Assembly: GCA_937894795.1 (NCBI GenBank)
Contig: CALCQV010000050.1
Coordinates: forward strand, 1 to 5,246
Direction of reading: 5' to 3'
DNA from: an uncultured Bacteroidales bacterium
GTDB taxonomy: Bacteria; Bacteroidota; Bacteroidia; Bacteroidales; Lentimicrobiaceae
DNA: 5,246 nucleotides
Shown here: positions 1 through 5,246 of the stretch, piece after piece
How positions within the stretch are numbered: position 1 is the first letter of the stretch
Layout: each line of letters opens with the position of its first letter
The notes under the pieces: model-generated
Seen by the model: the letters and a program-made list of their open reading frames with translations, nothing else
What the model was told of the DNA's origin: nothing
The model's database searches: none
Translations under genes and position numbers: made by a program

Positions 1-20
1 CTCAAAAGAGGAACTCATGA

Positions 21-104
21 AATATATTTATTCGAGAAAGTAAAGTTGCCGTAGCTCCTATTCTGGGATTTCACAAACAAAAGATTGAAATGCTTGTTAA
101 GTGA
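21..104 (+). other. Possible 3' end of an upstream gene
   Basis: After a TGA at 18-20, one frame stays open to a TGA at 102-104 and encodes a protein-like tail that includes VAVAPILGFHKQKIEMLVK. It ends 15 bp before the metallophosphoesterase start. No start codon is visible ahead of it. A neighbouring frame is open from position 2 to 40 (ending EELMKYIYSRK), so a single-base shift near position 41 would join the two into one longer C-terminus. I do not recognise the family. The stretch is short enough for the open frame to be chance. Confidence 0.22.
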
Positions 105-114
105 CGTAAATTTT
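85..114 (+). promoter_or_regulatory. Weak Bacteroidota-type promoter candidate ahead of the metallophosphoesterase
   Basis: TTG at 85-87, a 19-bp spacer, then TAAATTTT at 107-114 resembles the Bacteroidota consensus TTG-N19-23-TAnnTTTG, missing only the last G of the -7 box. Transcription would begin at about 120, on the start codon itself. That would imply a leaderless message or use of the second Met at 132. This is a pattern match only, in AT-rich DNA where such matches arise by chance. Confidence 0.2.
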
Positions 115-119
115 TTCTA

Positions 120-1268
120 ATGAAAACGGGCATGTTTGTACTTTTCTTCAGTATTGTTTTGCTGGTTTACTTTCTGATCAACTACTATATTTATGTCAGG
201 GGGATTCAACTGGTGAATCCTTCCACCGGCTTTCTACCCTGGTTAAAGGTAGGATTCTGGGTTGTTGTTTGGTCATATATACTGGGGAGGGTCATTGAAC
301 GGTTCCATATTTCATATTTTACAGATGCTCTTACCTGGACCGGTTCTTTTTGGCTGGCAGCCATGCTCTATTTCTTCCTGCTGGTGCTTGTGATTGATTT
401 GGTAAGATTGAGCGATCATTTCATTGGCTTCCTCCCACAGGCTGTTTACACCTGGAAATTCAAAACGGGATTACTGGTCACCAGCATCGTTGTAATATTT
501 CTAACTATTGTTGCCGGGCATATCAATGCAATCAATCCTAAGATTAGAAAGCTGACAATAGAGCTGGACAAAAGTGCAAATGGATTAAAGGAACTGAAGA
601 TTGCTTTGGCTACAGACATCCACATGGGCACGGTAATCGGCCCGAGGCGTATGAATATCCTTGTCAATAAGATGGGAGAGCTTAAACCTGATATTATACT
701 GTTTGCCGGAGATGTGGTTGATGAAGACCTGGAACCGGTTATCAGACATAACCTGGGAGAAGTACTAACCCGACTGAAGGCCCCCATGGGAGTTTATGCC
801 ATTACCGGCAATCATGAGTATATTGGTGGAGTATCGAAAGCAGTAGCCTACTTGGAGGCCCACAATATCATTTTCCTTCGTGACACTACTGTGAAAATCG
901 CTGATGCATTCTATTTGGCAGGGCGTGAGGACAGATCAAAGAACAGTAGCGGAAGGCGGAAAGAAATTAGCGAAATGCTACAGGGAACTGATCCTTCATT
1001 GCCTATTATCATGATGGATCACCAGCCATTTGAATTAAATAAGGTAGAGGCAGCAGGGGTAGATGTTCAATTCTCCGGCCATACGCATCACGGTCAATTA
1101 TGGCCGCTCAACTACATTACTCAGGCAATGTTTGAAGTGAGCATGGGCTACCTGAAAAAAGGAAACTCGCATTTTTATGTCTCCAATGGTTTTGGGTCAT
1201 GGGGACCTCCGGTACGCATTGGCAACCGCCCGGAAATAGTGGAAGTTACTATTAAGTTTAGGGACTAA
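120..1268 (+). CDS. Membrane-anchored metallophosphoesterase (YkuE/YaeI-like)
   Basis: The 382-residue protein has an N-terminal membrane region and a C-terminal calcineurin-like phosphoesterase domain. Four hydrophobic segments lie at about residues 5-25, 43-59, 74-95 and 113-133. The catalytic domain (about 158-380) carries the complete two-metal site in order: D166-x-H168 (ATDIHMG), GD at 197-198 (FAGDVVDE), GNHE at 230-233, H301 (MMDHQP), and GHTHHGQ at 320-325 with H321 and H323. This matches the COG1408 group, whose members hydrolyse phosphodiester or pyrophosphate bonds, in some cases on lipid substrates. The actual substrate cannot be read from the sequence. The ATG at 120 follows an AT-rich leader without a Shine-Dalgarno motif; Met5 (position 132) is a possible alternative start. 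It appears to be a single-gene unit, 271 bp from the next gene. The family call is firm; the side of the membrane and the substrate are not. Confidence 0.93.
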   Translation: MKTGMFVLFFSIVLLVYFLINYYIYVRGIQLVNPSTGFLPWLKVGFWVVVWSYILGRVIERFHISYFTDALTWTGSFWLAAMLYFFLLVLVIDLVRLSDHFIGFLPQAVYTWKFKTGLLVTSIVVIFLTIVAGHINAINPKIRKLTIELDKSANGLKELKIALATDIHMGTVIGPRRMNILVNKMGELKPDIILFAGDVVDEDLEPVIRHNLGEVLTRLKAPMGVYAITGNHEYIGGVSKAVAYLEAHNIIFLRDTTVKIADAFYLAGREDRSKNSSGRRKEISEMLQGTDPSLPIIMMDHQPFELNKVEAAGVDVQFSGHTHHGQLWPLNYITQAMFEVSMGYLKKGNSHFYVSNGFGSWGPPVRIGNRPEIVEVTIKFRD

Positions 1269-1300
1269 TCAATCAGTATCAATTATTAATGTTGAATATA

Positions 1301-1336
1301 CGGCAAGATATATTTACTGCCGGCTATTATCATTTT
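1301..1336 (+). terminator. Weak terminator-like hairpin after the metallophosphoesterase
   Basis: CGGCA (1301-1305) and TGCCG (1318-1322) form a 5-bp stem around a 12-nt loop, and a run of five T follows at about 1332-1336. It lies 32 bp after the stop codon, where a terminator would be expected. The stem is short, the loop is long and the T run is about 10 nt away, so this is only a candidate. The rest of the 1269-1539 gap shows no gene. Confidence 0.22.
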
Positions 1337-1403
1337 TAAGCATCAGCAGAGTACCATATAACCACATCAGCCTTCAAATATCTTTTAAGTCAAAATTCCC
1401 GGT

Positions 1404-1419
1404 ATTACATTCCTGTAAT
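1404..1419. repeat. Small perfect inverted repeat in the gap before the cupredoxin gene
   Basis: ATTACA (1404-1409) and TGTAAT (1414-1419) are perfect reverse complements around TTCC. The repeat lies about 120 bp before the cupredoxin start. It could be a binding site for a dimeric regulator or a small hairpin, but a 6-bp arm in AT-rich DNA can easily occur by chance. Confidence 0.3.
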
Positions 1420-1539
1420 CAGCTTTATTCTTAATATTTCCTAAATCCCCCAATGCATGAGTTAATGGGAAAACTTTTAACCATGGAAATTGTTAGAATT
1501 TTAATCATACGCTTCTATTTAACTTAAATAAACAAGCTC

Positions 1540-2160
1540 ATGAAACGAAATATAGCAATAATAATGTCATTATTTCTTATGGTTCTGTCTTTACAGGCCA
1601 TTGCAACGATAAAAGTGGTGACTCAACAATCAAATACATTCAACCCCAAGGTATTCAATGTAGCCGTAGGTGATACCATTCGCTGGGTTTGGACTAGTGG
1701 AGCCCATACAACTACTTCCTCTAACATACCGGCGGCGGCGGCTTCCTGGGATAGCCCTCTTACCTCATCAAACAATCAGTTTGAATATGTAGTGACTGTT
1801 GCAGGTTTTTATGATTATGTATGTACACCGCATGCCTCATTAGGGATGGTTGGATCATTCACAGCCACCGGCACTTTAGGCATTTCAAATGAAATAGTAA
1901 ATAATTCATTGAAGATATATCCAAACCCTGCGGTCAATCTCACTAATATCATGTTTAATGCCGGCAAGGCAGGCACAGCAGTGCTGTCAGTATATGATCT
2001 ACTTGGTAATCAGGTGGAAAAACGTGAATTGGCTGTAAGACCTGGAACAAACAGCCAGCCTCTGTCGGTGGAAAATATCCTTCCGGGAATATACTTCATT
2101 GAACTGAGATTGGATGACCAGTACTCGGCGGTTGTACGCCGGTTTGTTAAATCAAGATAA
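1540..2160 (+). CDS. Secreted plastocyanin-like copper protein with T9SS sorting domain
   Basis: The 206-residue protein has three parts. A signal peptide covers about residues 1-22 (K2, R3, a hydrophobic core, likely cleavage after AIA). A cupredoxin domain follows at about 23-111. Its type I copper ligands are visible: H56 (SGAHT), then C95, H98 and M103 in the C-x2-H-x4-M pattern (YVCTPHASLGM) shared by plastocyanin and amicyanin. Residues 124-206 form a type A Por-secretion C-terminal domain, opening with LKIYPNPAVN and containing VYDLLGNQV and LPGIYFIEL. Such domains send proteins through the type IX system to the cell surface or outside. The likely role is one-electron transfer or copper binding outside the cell; the redox partner is not visible. 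The ATG at 1540 fits the signal peptide and lacks a clear Shine-Dalgarno sequence. The peroxiredoxin gene starts 21 bp downstream, suggesting one transcript. Confidence 0.93.
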   Translation: MKRNIAIIMSLFLMVLSLQAIATIKVVTQQSNTFNPKVFNVAVGDTIRWVWTSGAHTTTSSNIPAAAASWDSPLTSSNNQFEYVVTVAGFYDYVCTPHASLGMVGSFTATGTLGISNEIVNNSLKIYPNPAVNLTNIMFNAGKAGTAVLSVYDLLGNQVEKRELAVRPGTNSQPLSVENILPGIYFIELRLDDQYSAVVRRFVKSR

Positions 2161-2181
2161 TCAATAATCTAAATCTACTAT

Positions 2182-2838
2182 ATGGACACACCTGTAAACC
2201 AGGAAATACACTATTTGCCCAGGATTGGGGATATAGCACCTGATTTTGAAGCCAACACCTCGCAAGGGCGCATTAAATTCTCTGAATTTGCCCAGGGAAG
2301 CTGGGTGGTTCTCTTTTCTCACCCTGCTGACTTTACGCCCGTATGCACAACTGAAATGTCGGGTTTTGCAGTTAGGGAAGAGGAGTTCACGGCAATTAAT
2401 ACAAAACTGTTAGGATTGAGCATTGACAGTGTTCATTCACATCTGGCATGGATCAACAATGTACATAAAAATATGGGAATTCTGATGAAATTTCCCATTA
2501 TTGCCGACATTGATATGAAAGTGTCAAAGCTGTATGGCATGCTTCAGCCCAATGAAAGTGAAACATCAGCGGTAAGGGCCGTATTCTTCATTGATCCTAA
2601 ACGGAAGATACGGCTTATAATGTATTATCCACAGAATGTGGGACGTAATATGGATGAAATGATCAGAGTGCTCAAGGCAATGCAGGTTTCATCAAAGCAT
2701 GGGGTGGTATTGCCTTTGAACTGGCAACCGGGTGATAAGGTAATTGTGCCGCCACCCAGAACAGTTGAAGAAATGCACGAACGTGAAAAGAGTGATTATG
2801 AAATGGTTGATTTCTATCTGGCTAAAAAAAGTGTGTAA
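2182..2838 (+). CDS. Peroxiredoxin, Prx6-type 1-Cys (AhpC/TSA family)
   Basis: This 218-residue thiol peroxidase reduces hydrogen peroxide and organic hydroperoxides. The thioredoxin-fold domain occupies about residues 13-165. The peroxidatic site is HPADFTPVCTTE at 47-58: P48, T52 and C55 form the PxxxTxxC motif, H47 is the Prx6-type histidine, and R132 (AVRAVFF) is the second conserved arginine position. LSIDSVHSHLAW (79-90), YPQNVGRNMDE (149-159) and LNWQPGDKVIVPP (179-191) match the Prx6 subfamily and its C-terminal dimerisation domain. Cys55 is the only cysteine, so no resolving cysteine exists within the chain and reduction must come from an outside thiol. There is no signal peptide, so it is probably cytoplasmic. 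It lies 21 bp after the cupredoxin gene, probably in the same operon, and is followed by a strong hairpin. The family call is very firm; the reductant is unknown. Confidence 0.96.
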   Translation: MDTPVNQEIHYLPRIGDIAPDFEANTSQGRIKFSEFAQGSWVVLFSHPADFTPVCTTEMSGFAVREEEFTAINTKLLGLSIDSVHSHLAWINNVHKNMGILMKFPIIADIDMKVSKLYGMLQPNESETSAVRAVFFIDPKRKIRLIMYYPQNVGRNMDEMIRVLKAMQVSSKHGVVLPLNWQPGDKVIVPPPRTVEEMHEREKSDYEMVDFYLAKKSV

Positions 2839-2870
2839 TTAAGGATGGAATTAATTGTAAAGTGCTAAAT

Positions 2871-2904
2871 AAAGAGGCTGCTTCATACAAAAGCAGCCTC
2901 TTTT
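2871..2904. terminator. Bidirectional intrinsic terminator between convergent genes
   Basis: AAAGAGGCTGCTT (2871-2883) and AAGCAGCCTCTTT (2891-2903) form a perfect 13-bp stem with a 7-nt loop (CATACAA). It starts 32 bp after the peroxiredoxin stop and ends 24 bp before the end of the leftward peptidase gene. Rightward, the stem ends in CTCTTTT followed by AAAT. Leftward, it ends in CTCTTTATTT. It is therefore U-rich on either strand and well placed to end both transcripts. Confidence 0.88.
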
Positions 2905-2927
2905 AAATCAAAAAATGCTGTTCAATA

Positions 2928-4682
2928 TCAATATATCTTCCCTACCGGATAAACCAGATAATTTATATCGGAGTATGCTGATCTGTTGTAGAACCAGTTT
3001 AGCATTTCCCACTGGTTGTCCTTGTATTTCGGATTATCCTTCACCGTTTCTTCAAATTCCTTCTTTAATTGTGGATCATTGGCAAGCATCTCCCTAGCCA
3101 TCTTTTCCATCACATAGGTTTCACTGTATTCCTTCTGTTCAAACACACTATTGAAGAAGCCCCACTCTACCAGGGAACCAGTGGCTGTTGGTTCCAACAG
3201 AAAGGCTATAACCCTTGCGGCACGTTGATCGGTTGGAACAACTACCGAGCCCGCATGGAAAAGTCGCTTTTCCTTCTTCTCAATGGTATTTACACTTACC
3301 ATACTCCTACCCTCATTAGGTGTTTTACGGAATTCATGATCTGTAAAATGCAGCATTGTAACATTAATGGTACTATCCTTTAAAAGTGGACGAGTATGGA
3401 TACCGTGAAGCTCCAATTTCTCTATTACCGCTGTCCATTCAACCGGCACTATGTAGGCTGATGGCAATTTAATGGTCTTATCCGGATAATTTTTATTGAA
3501 GAATGGCACTTTCATGGTCACCGGTTTCTTAGGATCGTATACAAACCAATCCCCACCTGTAAGGTCACTTTTCTTGACTGTATAGTCATACCCCTTATAA
3601 TCAGTCATGATACTATCTTTTGCACTATTGACAAATGAAACCGGAAGAGGTTCCTTCCTGAAGTTGGGTGAAGCGGTTGACTTATCGGCCATACTGATCA
3701 AGGTCCTGAGTGTTTCATTCTGATGATTCACAATTGCAAGTGTTTGCACCAGAAACTCGTAGACCGACGATACCCTTGTTTTGTAATCCTTAAGCATGTG
3801 TGTCTCAACCAGAACAGCCGGTCGGTTTTGTGCAGCTGCATAACCTGTTGATACTAATGGAGGAGCAGCACCTTTACGAAGCCCACTTCGGGGATCATGC
3901 CATTTCCTGAACTGTACATATGGGAAAATTTTGTACCCTGCATCCGACATTCCCTTATCAAGGCGCGTTTCATAAATATCATTCAACCAACGTGTAAGTC
4001 CGGAATCCAGATAACCATACTTCTCTACATCATAAGTTAGCTGATATTGATAATCAGCACCATCGGTTGTATGAATATCAATAAAGAAATCAGGAAGCCA
4101 CTTATTGTACATTCTAAGCCAGTGCTGCATTTCAAGAGCGTCGGCTTTGAGGAAATCCCTGTTTAGGTTCAGGTTATTCGCAGTAGTTCGCCATCCCATT
4201 TCCTTTGGCCCATTCTGGTTTATTCTATTGAATGGCCCAAAACGCTCATGTCCATCCACATTAAATATTGGAATCACCAGTAAGCTGACTTTATCCAACA
4301 GATTCCTGTTTTTCTTTTCTATGACAAGATCCCTCACAAGCATCATTGAGGCATCTTTTCCTTCAGGTTCACCCGGATGTATACAAGCTTCAATCAAAAC
4401 TATCAATCGGCCCTTTTCCCTGATCACACGGGGATCAACCAATCCATCCTTGTCAACTATAAGCATCTCAATGTCCCTGCCCTGAGGACTCTTGCCAATG
4501 CTTGTCATACTTACATTGGGTGACGCCAGGTTAAGCCTTTGGCAATAATCCATGGTAGCATCATAGCGTGGTGTTTCGGTGTAACCTGATTGTTCGAAGT
4601 AGGTTTGCCAGTTCTGTGCTGACAGGTTCAAAAAGAACAGCATACCTGCAACCGTAAGAAGGGTGGTTTTAAGTTTTGTCAT
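2928..4682 (-). CDS. Exported M14-family zinc carboxypeptidase
   Basis: The start at 4682 gives 584 residues beginning MTKLKTTLL. It opens a clear signal peptide (residues 1-23, ending LNLSAQ) with no lipobox cysteine. The in-frame ATG at 4736 would add 18 residues ahead of that signal and overlap a promoter-like box, so I reject it. The peptidase domain (about 40-310) holds the zinc site H92-x-x-E95 (CIHPGEPEGKD) and H194 (FIDIHTTDG). The substrate-binding pair is N164-R165 (NLNLNRDF), and the probable catalytic glutamate is E283 (VLVETHML). About 270 residues follow that I cannot assign to a domain. No T9SS sorting tail is visible, so the periplasm or outer envelope is likely. The M14 family removes C-terminal residues from peptides or, in some branches, cuts cell-wall peptides; the specificity here is unknown. 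The transporter gene ends 69 bp upstream on the same strand. Confidence 0.92.
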   Translation of the reverse strand: MTKLKTTLLTVAGMLFFLNLSAQNWQTYFEQSGYTETPRYDATMDYCQRLNLASPNVSMTSIGKSPQGRDIEMLIVDKDGLVDPRVIREKGRLIVLIEACIHPGEPEGKDASMMLVRDLVIEKKNRNLLDKVSLLVIPIFNVDGHERFGPFNRINQNGPKEMGWRTTANNLNLNRDFLKADALEMQHWLRMYNKWLPDFFIDIHTTDGADYQYQLTYDVEKYGYLDSGLTRWLNDIYETRLDKGMSDAGYKIFPYVQFRKWHDPRSGLRKGAAPPLVSTGYAAAQNRPAVLVETHMLKDYKTRVSSVYEFLVQTLAIVNHQNETLRTLISMADKSTASPNFRKEPLPVSFVNSAKDSIMTDYKGYDYTVKKSDLTGGDWFVYDPKKPVTMKVPFFNKNYPDKTIKLPSAYIVPVEWTAVIEKLELHGIHTRPLLKDSTINVTMLHFTDHEFRKTPNEGRSMVSVNTIEKKEKRLFHAGSVVVPTDQRAARVIAFLLEPTATGSLVEWGFFNSVFEQKEYSETYVMEKMAREMLANDPQLKKEFEETVKDNPKYKDNQWEMLNWFYNRSAYSDINYLVYPVGKIY

Positions 4683-4733
4683 AGTCGGGTTTTCAATAAA
4701 AAAATACTGTTTGGGGTTAATTTCAACAAAGTG

Positions 4734-4741
4734 CAAAAATA
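4734..4741 (-). promoter_or_regulatory. Candidate -7 box ahead of the M14 peptidase
   Basis: Read leftward, the sequence is TATTTTTG, a full match to the Bacteroidota -7 consensus TAnnTTTG. It sits in the 69-bp gap, 51 bp before the start at 4682, giving a leader of about 45 nt. No good TTG -33 element is found 19-23 bp upstream, where the transporter gene is still ending. The box overlaps a small inverted repeat (TGCAA/TTGCA, 4732-4746). The peptidase may therefore have its own promoter besides any readthrough from the transporter. Confidence 0.35.
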
Positions 4742-4751
4742 TTGCAAATTA

Positions 4752-5246
4752 TCACACATTAAGCTTTTCACCCTCTGATTTGGCAATGACCACAGCAGCG
4801 CAAGTATCACCATAAACATTAACGGTGGTACGAAACATATCGAGTATCCGGTCAACAGCCAGGATAAGGCCAATACCTTCCAATGGAAGACCTACGGCAC
4901 TAAGCACTATTGCCATCATTACCAAACCGGCCATGGGTATTCCTGCGGAACCAATGGCTGCCATTAATGCAGTCATGACCACAGTTACCTGCTGCGCAAA
5001 ACTAAGATCAATTCCATAAGCCTGTGCTATAAACATTACCGCTACACATTCATAGAGGGCCGTACCATTCATATTTATGGTTGCTCCCAATGGCAGGGTA
5101 AAGCTGGCAATTTTATTTGATACTCCGTCTTTGTTTTCTACTGCCGCCATTGATAGAGGAAGCGATGCACTGGAAGAAGAAGTGGAAAAAGCAGTAAGCA
5201 AAGGAACCGACATATTCCTAAAGTGCTTAAAAGGTTTGACCTTTCC
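4752..5246 (-). CDS. SLC1/DAACS amino acid:cation symporter, C-terminal part
   Basis: The last 164 residues are visible. The frame continues through the window edge at 5246, so the Met at 5213 (MSVPLLTAF) is internal, not the start. Family landmarks appear in order: the serine-rich tip of hairpin 1 (AFSTSSSSASLP, residues 19-30 of the visible part), the NMNGT sodium-site motif (58-62), hairpin 2 (GSAGIPMAGL, 99-108), and helix 8 (AVDRILDMFRTTVNVYGD, 130-147). Compared with archaeal GltPh, helix 8 keeps the equivalents of D390, D394, R397, N401 and D405. D394 binds the substrate amino group and R397 its side-chain carboxylate, so glutamate or aspartate is a more likely substrate than C4-dicarboxylates. 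It is an inner-membrane symporter, driven by sodium or protons. The M14 peptidase follows 69 bp downstream in the same direction. Confidence 0.94.
   Translation of the reverse strand, partial: GKVKPFKHFRNMSVPLLTAFSTSSSSASLPLSMAAVENKDGVSNKIASFTLPLGATINMNGTALYECVAVMFIAQAYGIDLSFAQQVTVVMTALMAAIGSAGIPMAGLVMMAIVLSAVGLPLEGIGLILAVDRILDMFRTTVNVYGDTCAAVVIAKSEGEKLNV

Noticed and set aside
17..43. ATG at 17 preceded by a purine-rich AAAAGAGGAA, like a good ribosome binding site
   Set aside because: It yields only eight codons before a stop, so it is not a supportable gene without evidence of a frameshift.
1453..1527. 24-codon open frame (MHELMGKLL...) just before the cupredoxin gene
   Set aside because: It is very short, has no ribosome binding site and no recognisable features. 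It is likely chance in an AT-rich gap.
1730..1743. Short GCG repeat coding for four alanines in the cupredoxin
   Set aside because: Only three identical GCG codons are present, in a loop region. This is too short to call a functional or phase-variable repeat.
2915..3097. 60-codon rightward open frame beginning after the terminator hairpin
   Set aside because: It overlaps the peptidase 3' end in antisense, and its translation shows no protein-like pattern or homology I recognise.
4105..4485. Rightward 126-codon open frame opposite the M14 peptidase
   Set aside because: It lies wholly antisense to a well-supported coding region, and its composition is that of a shadow frame with no family motif. 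The other open frames opposite strong genes (446-787, 3069-3383, 4825-5019) are rejected for the same reason.
4683..4736. In-frame upstream start for the M14 peptidase, adding 18 residues
   Set aside because: The extension lies ahead of a clean signal peptide beginning at 4682 and overlaps the promoter-like box, so the shorter start fits better.

Overview
The window looks like ordinary chromosomal sequence from a member of the Bacteroidota. Three things point there. The small cupredoxin ends in a type IX secretion (Por secretion system) C-terminal sorting domain. The exported peptidase has a signal peptide ending in SAQ, typical of the phylum. Start codons lack clear Shine-Dalgarno sequences and sit in AT-rich leaders. 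I cannot name a genus.

Layout: positions 1-119 hold a short leader, perhaps with the 3' end of an upstream gene. Rightward genes follow: a four-helix membrane-anchored metallophosphoesterase (120-1268), a 271-bp gap with only weak inverted repeats, then a two-gene cluster with a 21-bp gap made of a secreted cupredoxin with a T9SS sorting tail (1540-2160) and a Prx6-type 1-Cys peroxiredoxin (2182-2838). A perfect 13-bp hairpin (2871-2903) separates this cluster from two leftward genes. These are an exported M14 zinc carboxypeptidase (2928-4682) and, upstream of it, the C-terminal 164 residues of an SLC1/DAACS sodium- or proton-coupled amino acid transporter, cut by the window edge (4752-5246).

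Functional reading: the cupredoxin/peroxiredoxin pair suggests a link between copper or electron-transfer chemistry at the cell surface and peroxide removal in the cytoplasm. The transporter/peptidase pair suggests peptide breakdown plus uptake of acidic amino acids. Both links are inferred from gene order only. I found no tRNA or rRNA genes, CRISPR array, transposon or phage gene, and no clear sign of a previously undescribed system.
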